A stretch of DNA of 25,656 bases from Bacillota bacterium (GCA_023423045.1 JAFAGA010000054.1:1-25656); one strand, 5' to 3'. Shown: positions 15,511 through 23,533, numbered from the stretch's first letter. Notes: a model not told the origin generated them from the sequence alone. Program-made: numbers and translations.

Positions 15511-17310
15511 ATGCAAAGACGGAGAAGTATGAAAAAAAGAATGGTTTATCTAATTATAATTGCAACGGTACTGGCAAATATACATTATGCCGGCAGCGCA
15601 TATGCAGACTGGAATCCGGCTGCAGACGATATGCCTGCAGGGAGGGAGTTTGATCTTGCCATGGAGGATATAATTCGTTCCGGAAAAGCGAAGGGGGCCT
15701 GTGCAGCCTTTGTTCAGAACGGAACTCAGATCATGGCAAAAGGCTATGGTTATTCGGATGCGGCAAGGAAGCTTCCGGCGGACGGTGCCTATTCCGGATT
15801 TCGTCTGGGATCCGTATCAAAGACCTTTGTGGCGCTGGCAGCTCTGATTGCGGAGGAAGACGGAATGCTGGATATGAACCGGGATATCATGGATTACCTG
15901 GGCAATATGGAGAATTCACCAAAGCTGAGCTATCCGGTTACGATGCAGCATTTGCTGACACATACGGCAGGCTTTGAAGATATGGTTACAGGAATGGCGG
16001 TAAAGAATATCAGTGATACGGAGCCTCTCTCAGTTACGGTGGGAAAATATGTACCGAAACAAATCTATGCCCCGGGGGAACTTGCCTCCTATTCCAATTA
16101 TGGTATCGCTCTCGCTGCCTATGTAATCGAATGTGCAGTTGGAGAGGATTTTTCAGAGTACTGTACCAAAAGGATATTTGAGCCGCTTGGAATGAAGCAT
16201 ACGACCTTTGCCCATATGCAGGATGCTGTGATGGTGTCCCACGCATACCTGCCCGGCGGGAATGAGACTTTGGAGCCCTATATGAATCTGTATCCGGAAG
16301 GAGCAGCTGTAGCTACCGCAGAGGACATGGCAACTTATATCAGATGGCTCCTGGGAGAAGATGAAACCATTCTCAGCCGGGAGAATAAGGAAAGACTCTT
16401 CCAATGCCAATACAAAATGGCAGATGAGCTTGCCGGTATCGGCTATGTATGGAATAGAAACCAGCGAAATGGCAGTCTGTATTATACGAAGAAGGGAGAA
16501 ACTGTAAACTTCTATTCCAGAATAGCGCTGTTTCCGTCGAAGCAGGCAGGCCTGTTTCTCTCCTTCAATACTTATGTGCCGGAGAAAGAGATTAATGAGA
16601 TTATCGGTAAGGTGACGGACCTGCTGCTGGGAGAAAAGGAGGCTCCGACTTCGCAGGCAGGGGCAACAATCGATATTGACGGCTGCTATGTCAATACCTG
16701 GTCCAGCTTTACTACGGCGGAAAAGCTCTTAAGATACCTTATTCCCGGCAAGATAATCGAGATAACAGGCTCACTGTCCCGAGGGTTTTATTATGAGGGA
16801 GAGAAAATGACGCATCTGGGGAATAATACTTATGAGACCTCTATCGGTGTGGTCAAATTTTATGAGGACAGCGGAAGCACGTATATGGCTACGGATTATT
16901 CCCAGAGCTACCGGAGAATCGGAGGATGGGAAAGCCGGGAAGTTACTCTGGTCTTGACGTTGCTTTATTTCCTTAGCACCATAATTTTGATGATTATGGG
17001 TATAACACATTTTATCAGGAAAAAGGAGATGTTTCCGGCGGTAATAATTTCATTTGTCCAGTTCATAGCCTTGATTGTTTTGGGAGTCTTTCTTTATAGA
17101 GGAGCGGTGGAATACTGTATTTTGAACTACCTTACAGAGATTGGTATAGCAGCCGGGGCGGTGGCAGCAGCTGCAGCCATGGGGATGGTGATCTCTGCGG
17201 TATACCGGAAGTCCTTGAAAGGGAGTGTGTTAAAGCTTGGGCTGATGGTTAATCATATCGCCGGGATAGGGTTCTGTTTGGTAATGTACCATTTAAACCT
17301 GCTGTTTTAA
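15511..17310 (+). CDS. Beta-lactamase-family serine hydrolase with C-terminal membrane domain (599 aa)
   Basis: A signal-type N-terminus (RRRSMKKR, then a hydrophobic stretch ending near AGSAYA) precedes a class C/PBP4*-type domain of about 350 residues. The SxxK motif is S101-VSK (LGSVSKTF), YxN is Y194-S-N, and a KKG near residue 328 takes the place of KTG. An intermediate beta-rich domain (about 385-470) is followed by four predicted membrane helices (about 475-597). Such proteins are penicillin-binding-like esterases or peptidases of the cell surface; substrate is not predictable. The C-terminal membrane domain holds the catalytic part outside the membrane. A GAGGGGGGAG site precedes ATG 15511; ATG 15529 is an alternative. 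It is cotranscribed with the HExxH protein. Confidence 0.85.
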   Translation: MQRRRSMKKRMVYLIIIATVLANIHYAGSAYADWNPAADDMPAGREFDLAMEDIIRSGKAKGACAAFVQNGTQIMAKGYGYSDAARKLPADGAYSGFRLGSVSKTFVALAALIAEEDGMLDMNRDIMDYLGNMENSPKLSYPVTMQHLLTHTAGFEDMVTGMAVKNISDTEPLSVTVGKYVPKQIYAPGELASYSNYGIALAAYVIECAVGEDFSEYCTKRIFEPLGMKHTTFAHMQDAVMVSHAYLPGGNETLEPYMNLYPEGAAVATAEDMATYIRWLLGEDETILSRENKERLFQCQYKMADELAGIGYVWNRNQRNGSLYYTKKGETVNFYSRIALFPSKQAGLFLSFNTYVPEKEINEIIGKVTDLLLGEKEAPTSQAGATIDIDGCYVNTWSSFTTAEKLLRYLIPGKIIEITGSLSRGFYYEGEKMTHLGNNTYETSIGVVKFYEDSGSTYMATDYSQSYRRIGGWESREVTLVLTLLYFLSTIILMIMGITHFIRKKEMFPAVIISFVQFIALIVLGVFLYRGAVEYCILNYLTEIGIAAGAVAAAAAMGMVISAVYRKSLKGSVLKLGLMVNHIAGIGFCLVMYHLNLLF

Positions 17311-17337
17311 TTGGGGTTTAATTGCCGTCAGAAACTA

Positions 17338-17365
17338 TTGAAATCTCCCAATCTTATGCTATAAT
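17338..17365 (+). promoter_or_regulatory. asnS promoter
   Basis: TTGAAA (17338-17343) and TATAAT (17360-17365) are 16 bp apart, with a TGC extension directly before the -10 box. The start codon is about 35-41 bp further on, so the leader is short and there is no room for a T-box. Confidence 0.75.
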
Positions 17366-17405
17366 ATTCAAGATAGGCAATTTCACTGCAAAGGAGTATA
17401 TGAGT

Positions 17406-18797
17406 ATGGATTTAATTGATATAAGAGAATTGTACCGTAACAAAGAGCAATATATCGGAAAGCAGGTATCGGTGGGCGGTTGGATTCGAAGTGTCAGAGA
17501 TTCCAAGACCTTTGGTTTTGTTGTATTAAACGACGGCACCTACTTTGAACCTTTACAGGTGGTATATCATGATAAAATGGAGAATTTTGCGCTAGTTTCC
17601 AAATTAAATGTTGGTTCCGCAATTATTGTAAGAGGTGAGCTGGTTGCGACACCGCAGGCAAAACAGCCCTTTGAGATTCAAGCGGAAGAGGTTCTCGTGG
17701 AAGGTGCGTCAACTGCTGATTATCCTTTGCAAAAGAAGAGACATACTCTGGAATATCTGCGGACCATGACCCATTTAAGGCCCAGAACGAATACCTTTCA
17801 GGCGGTATTTCGTGTACGCTCCCTGATTGCTTATGCGATTCACCAGTATTTTCAGGACAGAGATTTCGTCTATGTGCATACCCCCATCATTACAGGCAGT
17901 GATGCCGAGGGTGCCGGTGAGATGTTCCGGGTGACGACCCTTGATCTGGACAATATTCCCAGGACGAAGGATGGCAGCGTTGATACCAGCCAGGACTTCT
18001 TCGGCAAGGAGACGAACCTGACGGTAAGCGGACAGTTAAACGGTGAGACATATGCCATGGCGTTTAAGAATATCTATACCTTCGGACCTACCTTCCGTGC
18101 GGAGAATTCCAATACAACCCGCCATGCGGCGGAGTTCTGGATGATTGAGCCGGAGATCGCGTTTGCCGATCTGAAGGATGATATGGCTCTGGCAGAAGGA
18201 ATGCTGAAATATGTCATAAGCTATGTGCTGGAGCATGCGCCCATGGAGATGCAGTTCTTTAACCAGTTTGTGGACCAGGGTCTGTTAGAGCGGTTGAGCC
18301 ATGTAGCCAATTCTGATTTCGGACATGTTACCTATACCGAAGCGATCTCCATCCTGGAGAAGAATAATGATAAATTTGATTATAAGGTATCCTGGGGCTG
18401 TGATCTTCAGACGGAGCATGAACGCTATCTGACGGAGCAGGTATTTAAAAAGCCCGTATTTGTAACCGATTATCCGAAGGAAATCAAGGCGTTCTATATG
18501 AAGCTGAACGAGGATAACAAGACTGTGGCGGCGATGGATCTCCTTGTTCCGGGAATTGGTGAGATCATCGGAGGAAGCCAGAGAGAAGATGATTATGGCA
18601 AGCTTGTGAAGCGGATGGAGGAACTGAAGCTTGAGAAAGAGGATTATGAGTTCTATCTCGACCTTAGAAAATACGGCTCCGCAAGACACGCCGGCTTTGG
18701 CCTTGGCTTTGAACGCTGTGTTATGTATCTGACGGGTATGGGTAATATCAGAGATGTTGTTCCTTTCCCGAGAACGGTAAATAACTGTGAGCTATAG
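17406..18797 (+). CDS. asnS: Asparaginyl-tRNA synthetase (463 aa)
   Basis: This class IIb synthetase charges tRNA-Asn. The N-terminal OB-fold anticodon-binding domain (about 10-105; VGGWIRSVRDSKTFGFVVLNDG) is followed by the catalytic core. The core has motif 2 (FRAENSNTTRHAAEFWMIEPE region) and motif 3 (GFGLGFERCVMYLTGMGNIRDVVPFPR). The length is normal. The gap between OB fold and core and the RTNTFQAVFRVRS stretch fit AsnS rather than AspS. GGAG lies 9 bases before ATG 17406 and 3 bases before the in-frame ATG 17400, so 17406 is preferred. It is a single gene with its own promoter and terminator. Confidence 0.97.
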   Translation: MDLIDIRELYRNKEQYIGKQVSVGGWIRSVRDSKTFGFVVLNDGTYFEPLQVVYHDKMENFALVSKLNVGSAIIVRGELVATPQAKQPFEIQAEEVLVEGASTADYPLQKKRHTLEYLRTMTHLRPRTNTFQAVFRVRSLIAYAIHQYFQDRDFVYVHTPIITGSDAEGAGEMFRVTTLDLDNIPRTKDGSVDTSQDFFGKETNLTVSGQLNGETYAMAFKNIYTFGPTFRAENSNTTRHAAEFWMIEPEIAFADLKDDMALAEGMLKYVISYVLEHAPMEMQFFNQFVDQGLLERLSHVANSDFGHVTYTEAISILEKNNDKFDYKVSWGCDLQTEHERYLTEQVFKKPVFVTDYPKEIKAFYMKLNEDNKTVAAMDLLVPGIGEIIGGSQREDDYGKLVKRMEELKLEKEDYEFYLDLRKYGSARHAGFGLGFERCVMYLTGMGNIRDVVPFPRTVNNCEL

Positions 18798-18849
18798 GAT
18801 ACAAATCCTTCAAAACAATTAATTTAAATATCATAAGCGGTAATATCCG

Positions 18850-18887
18850 GCAGGACCTGGTGTGATGTACATCAGGTCCTGCTTTAT
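18850..18887 (+). terminator. asnS terminator
   Basis: GCAGGACCTG (18850-18859) pairs perfectly with CAGGTCCTGC (18873-18882), followed by TTTAT. The loop contains the palindrome TGATGTACATCA, which could extend or compete with the stem. Confidence 0.8.
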
Positions 18888-18952
18888 GAATGTCAGCAAC
18901 TCTTTTGTAATTATTACGGATTCAGCAATAGTGCAAATGTTTTATTTCTATG

Positions 18953-19115
18953 ATATAATGAAAGCGGAATGAGGAAATGCAAGCTTGCTTGTGATTTCCG
19001 ATTGGAGCAACAAGATCATGAGCATGGTTTGCGTTCATGATATAATAAAAGCATAGTGAGCATGATGGGAGCTTGCTCGTAAGCATGCGATCGGAGCTGG
19101 AGATCATGATATAAT
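18953..19115 (+). repeat. Two tandem units of the hairpin-bearing dispersed repeat (copies B and C)
   Basis: Unit B (18953-19046) matches copy A at 128-222 closely. Unit C (about 19040-19115) is shorter and more diverged and shares the boundary ATGATATAAT with B. B's first hairpin is GGAAAT-CAAG/CTTG-ATTTCC; C's is GCATG-GAGC/GCTC-GCATGC. All keep the apex AGCTTGCT and the flanks GAG and GGAGC. The second hairpin (ATCATGA/TCATGAT) is present in B and lost in C. TGA-TATAAT at 18952-18959, 19039-19046 and 19108-19115 look like extended -10 boxes, so the array may also serve as a promoter for the dehydrogenase gene that starts 77 bp downstream. Confidence 0.75.
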
Positions 19116-19191
19116 TAGAGGAAAATGCCATATAGGGGGCGTACTTTTTGCTCGGACTTTGTATGCCACTGGAGCGGCAGATGGAGGTAGG

Positions 19192-20220
19192 ATGAAACAG
19201 GCTGTTATGATACATCCCGGAGAAATAATTTTTCAGGATATTGAGTGTCCTAAAACAGAGAAAAATCAGATCAAAGTTAAGATGATGAAAATTGGGGTTT
19301 GCGGTTCGGATGTTCATGTGAACCATGGCAAGCATCCTTATACCAGCTATCCGGTAGTTCAGGGACACGAGGTGGCTGCCCAGGTGGTTGAAGTTGGCTC
19401 TGATGTGACGGATTTTTCCGTAGGTGATAAGGTAACCATTCAGCCGCAGGTGGTTTGCGGTGAATGTTATCCGTGCAGGAACGGATTGTACAATGACTGT
19501 GAGGTTCTAAAGGTAATGGGCTTTCAGACAACCGGAATGGCAAGTGAATACTTTGTTGTAGATTCAGCTAAAGCCTTAAAGCTGCCGGAAGACATGAGCT
19601 ATGAATACGGTGCCCTTGTGGAACCCCTGGCGGTGGCGGTGCACGCAGTGCGAAGAGCGGGAGAAATCAAAGGCCGGAAGGCTCTGGTGTTCGGCGGCGG
19701 CCCCATCGGCAATCTGGTGGCGCAGGCGGCAAAGGCGATGGGGGCAGAAAAAGTAATGGTTTCCGAGTTGAGCGCCTATCGGTTGGAGGTTGCACAAAAA
19801 TGTGGCTTATATACGGTAAATCCCCAGGAGGAAGAGTTGCCGCACAAAATGGAAGAGGTCTTCGGAAAGGACCGCGCAGATATTATTTTTGAGTGCGTAG
19901 GAAGTGAGATTACAATCGGACAGGCGATCCTGTATGCACGCAAGGGCAGCCGGATTGTCGTGGTCGGAGTATTTGCTGCCCCGGGCAAGATGGATATGGG
20001 ATTAATCCAGGACCATGAGCTGGAGCTGGTCGGAAGCGCGATGTACCGGGAGGAGGACTACATTAAGGCAATCGAGCTGATAGGCAGGGATGAGATTCGT
20101 CTCGAGGACCTGATTACACATCATGTACCATTTGAGCAATATGAAGAAGCATATAAGATTATAGATGAACAGAAGGATCGGGCCATGAAGGTTATGATTG
20201 ATATGGAGACTACTGACTAA
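19192..20220 (+). CDS. Zinc-dependent medium-chain alcohol/polyol dehydrogenase (342 aa)
   Basis: This is an MDR-family NAD(P)-dependent dehydrogenase. The catalytic zinc site is seen in GVCGSDVHVNHG, GHEVAAQVVEVG and the Glu of ALVEPLAVAVHA. The structural zinc loop is partial: CGECYPCRNGLYNDC retains four Cys at CxxCxxCx7C spacing. The nucleotide fold carries VFGGGPIGNLVAQAAKAMGA. The protein resembles sorbitol, threonine or butanediol dehydrogenases; substrate is not clear. A GGAGGTAGG site directly precedes ATG 19192, so the 11-residue upstream extension in frame is not used. It is a single gene, ending at a bidirectional terminator shared with queT. Confidence 0.9.
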   Translation: MKQAVMIHPGEIIFQDIECPKTEKNQIKVKMMKIGVCGSDVHVNHGKHPYTSYPVVQGHEVAAQVVEVGSDVTDFSVGDKVTIQPQVVCGECYPCRNGLYNDCEVLKVMGFQTTGMASEYFVVDSAKALKLPEDMSYEYGALVEPLAVAVHAVRRAGEIKGRKALVFGGGPIGNLVAQAAKAMGAEKVMVSELSAYRLEVAQKCGLYTVNPQEEELPHKMEEVFGKDRADIIFECVGSEITIGQAILYARKGSRIVVVGVFAAPGKMDMGLIQDHELELVGSAMYREEDYIKAIELIGRDEIRLEDLITHHVPFEQYEEAYKIIDEQKDRAMKVMIDMETTD

Positions 20221-20280
20221 AAGAAGGAAATGAGGAAGAGAAGATCCCAGCCTGGCAAAACCATAGGGAATGAGTGAAAT

Positions 20281-20322
20281 AAAAGGATATTACAGCGGCA
20301 AGCCTCCGTAATATCCTTTTTT
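20281..20322. terminator. Bidirectional terminator between the dehydrogenase gene and queT
   Basis: AAAAGGATATTAC (20281-20293) pairs perfectly with GTAATATCCTTTT (20308-20320), with a 14-nt loop. A T run follows on the plus strand, and TTTTAT follows on the minus strand. It serves both convergent genes. Confidence 0.9.
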
Positions 20323-20398
20323 CGAGCTTGGTTTTATGCTAAGCTAGTGCTTATTGTCTTCTGATTTCTATTGCTTTTGTCTTTCGTGCTACTGCTTA

Positions 20399-20890
20399 TT
20401 ATACGATGCTGTTTCTGAAAGCAACATGCTTTATCGCATCCAGTGCAAACAGCAAAGCCATGCCTATAATTCCTACTACAAGAAACTCGCTGATACCAAC
20501 GGTAAGCATCATGAAAGGAATTGCATCCGGAATTCCATAAGCATAACGCAGTATCCACGGAATAATTAATGCATTTGCCACGATCGGAGGAACGGGAACC
20601 AGGAATTTGCAACGTCTTAGCTTATAGGACAGGAACGCTGCGATCAGAGTGGCTAAGGAACCGAAGATCATGTCAAGGAGCGGGGCACCGGTCAGTATCG
20701 CACTTAAAAAACAGCCGATTGTAACTCCAGGTATGGCAGCAGGGGTAAAGTAGGGCAGAATCGTGAGTGCTTCCGCAACGCGAAACTGGATCGGACCGAA
20801 GCTGGTAAGCTGAAATATCATCACCAGAGCGGTATAGATGGCTGCAATAACAGCAGCCTCTGTAATAAACAGAGTCTTTTTACTTCTCAT
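20399..20890 (-). CDS. queT: QueT-family transporter (queuosine precursor uptake, 163 aa)
   Basis: This is a small integral membrane protein with about five or six hydrophobic helices and few charged residues. It has the QueT signature region FGPIQFRVAEALTILPYFTPAAIPGVTIGC, then LLDMIFGSLATLIAA. QueT is the substrate-binding (S) component of an ECF transporter that is thought to import a queuosine precursor such as preQ1 or queuine; the shared energising subunits are not in this window. AAAGGAG lies 9 bases before ATG 20890. The structured RNA leader directly upstream agrees with preQ1-dependent control. Confidence 0.88.
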   Translation of the reverse strand: MRSKKTLFITEAAVIAAIYTALVMIFQLTSFGPIQFRVAEALTILPYFTPAAIPGVTIGCFLSAILTGAPLLDMIFGSLATLIAAFLSYKLRRCKFLVPVPPIVANALIIPWILRYAYGIPDAIPFMMLTVGISEFLVVGIIGMALLFALDAIKHVAFRNSIV

Positions 20891-20986
20891 AATTTAATTC
20901 TCCTTTAGTTTTGTTTTACGAGTGGAAGGTCTCGAACACTCGGTTTTTATAGCCCAAAGACCTTGTTTTTAGGGCGTTTGCGACCT
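20891..20986 (-). ncRNA. queT leader RNA, candidate preQ1 riboswitch (class III-like)
   Basis: Read on the minus strand, hairpin P1 is GCCC (20975-20972) / GGGC (20955-20952). Its loop holds AAGGTCT (20964-20958). A second hairpin, CGAGTG (20942-20937) / CACTCG (20924-20919), has AGACCTT (20932-20926) in its loop. The two loops can form seven pairs, a pseudoknot or kissing interaction. An AAAACAAAAC linker and AAAGGAG follow at once, so control of translation is plausible. The gene is queT, and preQ1-III riboswitches are known in front of queT in related bacteria with an out-of-hairpin pseudoknot and an optional extra stem. A homologous RNA at 23631-23814 keeps all pairings. The RNA element is well supported; the preQ1-III label is inference. 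Confidence 0.65.
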
Positions 20987-20990
20987 TTTT

Positions 20991-21042
20991 AGTATATCAT
21001 GAAAATGGAGGTTGTCAAGCGTTGACTCAACTTTTGACTCAA
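20991..21042 (-). promoter_or_regulatory. queT promoter with paired TTGACTCAA boxes
   Basis: On the minus strand TTGACA (21018-21013) and TATACT (20996-20991) are 16 bp apart. Just upstream are two copies of the near-palindrome TTGA(G/C)TCAA (21022-21030 and 21034-21042), 12 bp centre to centre, a possible operator or activator site. The second leader copy has the same promoter and one such box. Confidence 0.75.
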
Positions 21043-21372
21043 TTTTGGGGAAAAGGAGATAAAAATAGATAGAAGGTAGGGGCAATGTGGGGTCTGTGGT
21101 TTAACAGTGAGAGCAACTAAGGAGGTATTCATAATCTGTGGAGACTACATGGAAACAGGGGGTAAGTCATATGGCGGTTAGAAGGATGCTGAAAGAAGCT
21201 GGTTTTATAATAAATGGCTCTGTCACAACATATTGTTGATATTCAGTATAATTTTGAGCAGAGCGTAAATTTTGCTCTGCTCGATTAAATCTTTCATTTA
21301 ATTTGCATTAGTGAAAACATGCGAATCAACCAAATTTCTATATATAGACTTGTTTTACTTTACTCGAATGTT
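21043..21372. other. Gene-free stretch with one hairpin
   Basis: No gene is supported here. GAGCAGAGC (21256-21264) and GCTCTGCTC (21274-21282) form a perfect 9-bp stem that could be a terminator for a plus-strand transcript, though the tail is weak. The sequence GGCTCTGTCACAA before it resembles ends of some insertion sequences, but no partner end was found. A 22-codon frame at 21171 has a weak ribosome site and no recognisable product. Confidence 0.4.
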
Positions 21373-21750
21373 TTATATATGTTTTTTGGCACATTCTTGC
21401 AATGACATTTCATTGGTATCAACTACAACATCATAGCCATCAAGAGGATACAATCCTTGCTTGACTTGCCATTCTGCATTTTCAATATCTCTGTCCCCTC
21501 TGCTGACTTCTCGTCTCTTTAGCTCTTCCAATGAACATATCACTTTCACAAAGGTGATTGGATAATTTTTTAATGTATCTCTACAAGAATTGAAAAGGTT
21601 TTGCTCCTTCCCGTCTTCTTGATTTAGAACAACATGGTCAACAATAACATTCAATCCCATACCTGAGTATGTCTTTATTGTATGATACATTGCATTGACC
21701 GCCATATACCATAAAGAATCACCATCAATTCCATTATAATATCCACTCAT
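21373..21750 (-). pseudogene. Truncated chloramphenicol-phosphotransferase-like gene (125 aa remain)
   Basis: The remaining part matches the C-terminal two thirds of the CPT-like P-loop kinase family: a strand VIVDHVVL, then the characteristic CSLEELKRREVSRGDRD, then YDVVVDTNEMSLQECAKKH. The N-terminal Walker A segment (GxxxxGKS), which should lie 30-40 residues upstream of the present start, is missing. The frame begins exactly where the truncated IS30 transposase ends and overlaps it by 17 bp. There is no good ribosome binding site for ATG 21750. I read it as a gene cut by a deletion or rearrangement at the insertion sequence. Without the P-loop it cannot be a working kinase. Confidence 0.8.
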
Positions 21751-22786
21751 CGCAATAATAAATACTAGTGCGTATTATGTTCTCATTCCCCGTTTCAAGG
21801 CTGTCTGGTTTACTAAACTCCCCGCCCCGGTCTGTAAGAATCACAGGGAATACCGTACAGAACCCGAAGGTTGTGAGTTTGTCCTCTAACTGGTCGAATA
21901 TAGCCTTTACAGACTCGGATTTTTTATCCGGCATTAAATATGCCAGCATGCATTTGCAGTTCCTAAAGAACAGGGTAAGGAGTACTTTACGGCTGCCCTC
22001 GCATCCAACTACCGTGTCCATTTCAACGACATTGATATCAGGGTACATGGAAATGTATTCCGTAAAGTCGTGGTATGTCCTATGTTCAAAAATACCAGTA
22101 TCAACTATTTCTGATTTGTGTGGACTGCGGAGCTTATACCGGACCTTTCTTGGAAGATCCAGATTTCTGACACTAAGGATATTTCGATCAATGTAAGTGT
22201 AAATGGTTTTAGCAGAGCAGCTGATTTCCTTATGGGTATTCAAAATATGATAGGGAGACTGTCCCTGCGTAATAAGAGGGGTTACTATCTCATCTAACAG
22301 TTTTAACCCGTTTTCATCCATGTTGATTCCTTGTCTTGATTCTTTTAGGAGTGTTTTGTAATCCCGGTGGGAGCTGGTGGATTTATAAAAATACTTATCC
22401 AATCTGCATTGAACCTTGTCCGGGCATCCATTGCAAACAAAAGGTGCACGGAGAATACGTTTACAAACCTGAAGTTCAAATTCAGGACAGGAGCTATTGC
22501 ATTTATTGCAGCTGCTGCACCGCCTCTGGCATGCTGGTGAGAGACGGCATACATTTTTTCTGTTGCACGATTTTCTGTGGATACACTTGTTGAAGTTTTC
22601 ATGGTTAAAGTCATTTCGTGCTTTGAAAAACCTATGTTTTCGAACTTCTTTGGATATGGTGGATGGATCCTTACAGAGGAATTTTGCAATGTCTTTAAAT
22701 GAAACATCAAGGTCAAGACTTTTTTCGATGTAGACACGGTTGTCAAGGGATAGGTGTTTTTGATTACCAGGAACTAACTTAGACAT
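21734..22786 (-). mobile_element. Truncated IS30-family transposase (350 aa, lacks catalytic Glu region)
   Basis: The protein begins with an IS30-type helix-turn-helix (LDNRVYIEKSLDLDVSFKDIAKF and PSTISKEVRKHR), followed by a Cys-rich stretch (12 or more Cys within about 65 residues). Two of the three DDE residues are seen, in NVVEMDTVVG and ILTDRGGEF. The normal continuation, with the third catalytic residue in a KxxIExxHxxIR-like motif, is replaced after IYYCD by the out-of-frame CPT-like sequence and a stop. AAAGGAG precedes ATG 22786. It should be inactive. The left end of the element probably lies near 22858-22890, where TAGAATTT and AAATTCTA form an inverted repeat; the right end has been lost. 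Confidence 0.85.
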
Positions 22787-22857
22787 AATGAACTCCTTTC
22801 ACTGCAGATGAGGATTCATTATCATTGTAAATGTATTAAGAAAGTAATTATAGCCTT

Positions 22858-22975
22858 GATAGAATTTATGTGAGAGTAAATTCTACATTTGATTTTGGTA
22901 AGTAGAATTTAGTTTTTCATTTAACGTTTTAAAAGTATGCGTATAAAAAGATTTGTTAAGATAGAATTTATGTGA
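22858..22975. repeat. 16-bp direct repeat: IS30 end region and toxin-antitoxin promoter
   Basis: GATAGAATTTATGTGA occurs at 22858-22873 and 22960-22975, same orientation. The first copy continues into an inverted repeat (TAGAATTT, 10 bp, AAATTCTA) that is likely the element's terminal region. The second overlaps the spacer of the toxin-antitoxin promoter. It may be a shared target, a leftover end or an operator. Confidence 0.55.
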
Positions 22976-22981
22976 TATACT
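22953..22981 (+). promoter_or_regulatory. Toxin-antitoxin operon promoter
   Basis: TTGTTA (22953-22958) and TATACT (22976-22981) are 17 bp apart, with TGA directly before the -10 box. The transcript would start near 22988, about 28 bases before the antitoxin start. Confidence 0.7.
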
Positions 22982-23015
22982 ACATTATATAGAAATGAAT
23001 TGGAGGTGTACTGTT

Positions 23016-23180
23016 ATGATATCAGCTCAAAAGGATATTAATAAATCAAATCCAAATGAAGCAAAATTGGAATTGTATGCCTTGCTTGGAGAAGGATACA
23101 AAGCAATGAAAGAAGGACGAGAAATTAGTACCCAGTCTTTGAAAGATAGAATCAGCCAAAGGAGAAAAGAGCATGAGTAA
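23016..23180 (+). CDS. Small antitoxin-like protein (54 aa)
   Basis: A short charged protein, helical by eye, encoded directly before a RelE/ParE-type toxin and overlapping it by 8 bp. It has a core 'LELYALLGEGYKAMKEGREISTQSLKDRISQRR', typical of the toxin-binding half of RelB-like antitoxins. A DNA-binding ribbon or helix domain is not obvious in 54 residues. I chose ATG 23016 because TTGGAGGTG lies about 9 bases before it; the ATG at 22995 is upstream of that site. It should neutralise the toxin and probably represses its own promoter. Confidence 0.75.
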   Translation: MISAQKDINKSNPNEAKLELYALLGEGYKAMKEGREISTQSLKDRISQRRKEHE

Positions 23181-23484
23181 AGTTATGTTTACTCAGCCAG
23201 CAGAATATGACTTAATAAGGATTGAGGATTATATAAGAGACATTTTATATAATCCTCAATCGTCTATAAAGGTTGTTGATGGGATCATTGAAACTGCTGA
23301 AAAGCTAGGACTTTTTCCAAAAGAGCATCAACTTGTAAATGACTTTTTGTTGGCTGAATTAGGTTTTCGGATGACTCGATATGACAACTATAATATTTTT
23401 TATATCTACGATGAATACTTAGATATAGTACATATTATCAGAATCCTGTATAACAGGGCTGACTGGCAAAACATCTTGAAATAA
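23173..23484 (+). CDS. RelE/ParE-family toxin (103 aa)
   Basis: The protein has the compact RelE/ParE fold: an N-terminal strand (VMFTQPAEYDL), two helices (LIRIEDYIRDIL and VVDGIIETAEKL), then strands including FRMTRYDNYNIFYIYDEYLDIVHIIRILYNRADW. The closing 'I.RIL..R.DW' is characteristic. RelE members cut mRNA at the ribosome; ParE members poison gyrase. The sequence here looks nearer ParE/RelE-of-plasmid type, but activity cannot be assigned. It lies between the two copies of the queT leader RNA, and a strong terminator follows. Confidence 0.85.
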   Translation: MSKVMFTQPAEYDLIRIEDYIRDILYNPQSSIKVVDGIIETAEKLGLFPKEHQLVNDFLLAELGFRMTRYDNYNIFYIYDEYLDIVHIIRILYNRADWQNILK

Positions 23485-23533
23485 TAGGTACTATGTGCCT
23501 TGAGTAAAAAGTAATTATTTAAGGGATAAAGAG

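Noticed and set aside
20919..20942. Resemblance to a tRNA T-arm (GTGTTCGAGACC on the minus strand), suggesting a tRNA or att site
   Set aside because: No acceptor stem, D-arm or anticodon arm is present. The TTCGA lies in the loop of a leader hairpin that is repeated with its promoter at 23707-23730.
21171..21239. 22-codon open frame MAVRRMLKEAGF...
   Set aside because: Too short, poorly placed ribosome site, no recognisable product.
21214..21300. Insertion sequence end (GGCTCTGTCACAA)
   Set aside because: No second end, no transposase fragment and no target duplication were seen around it.
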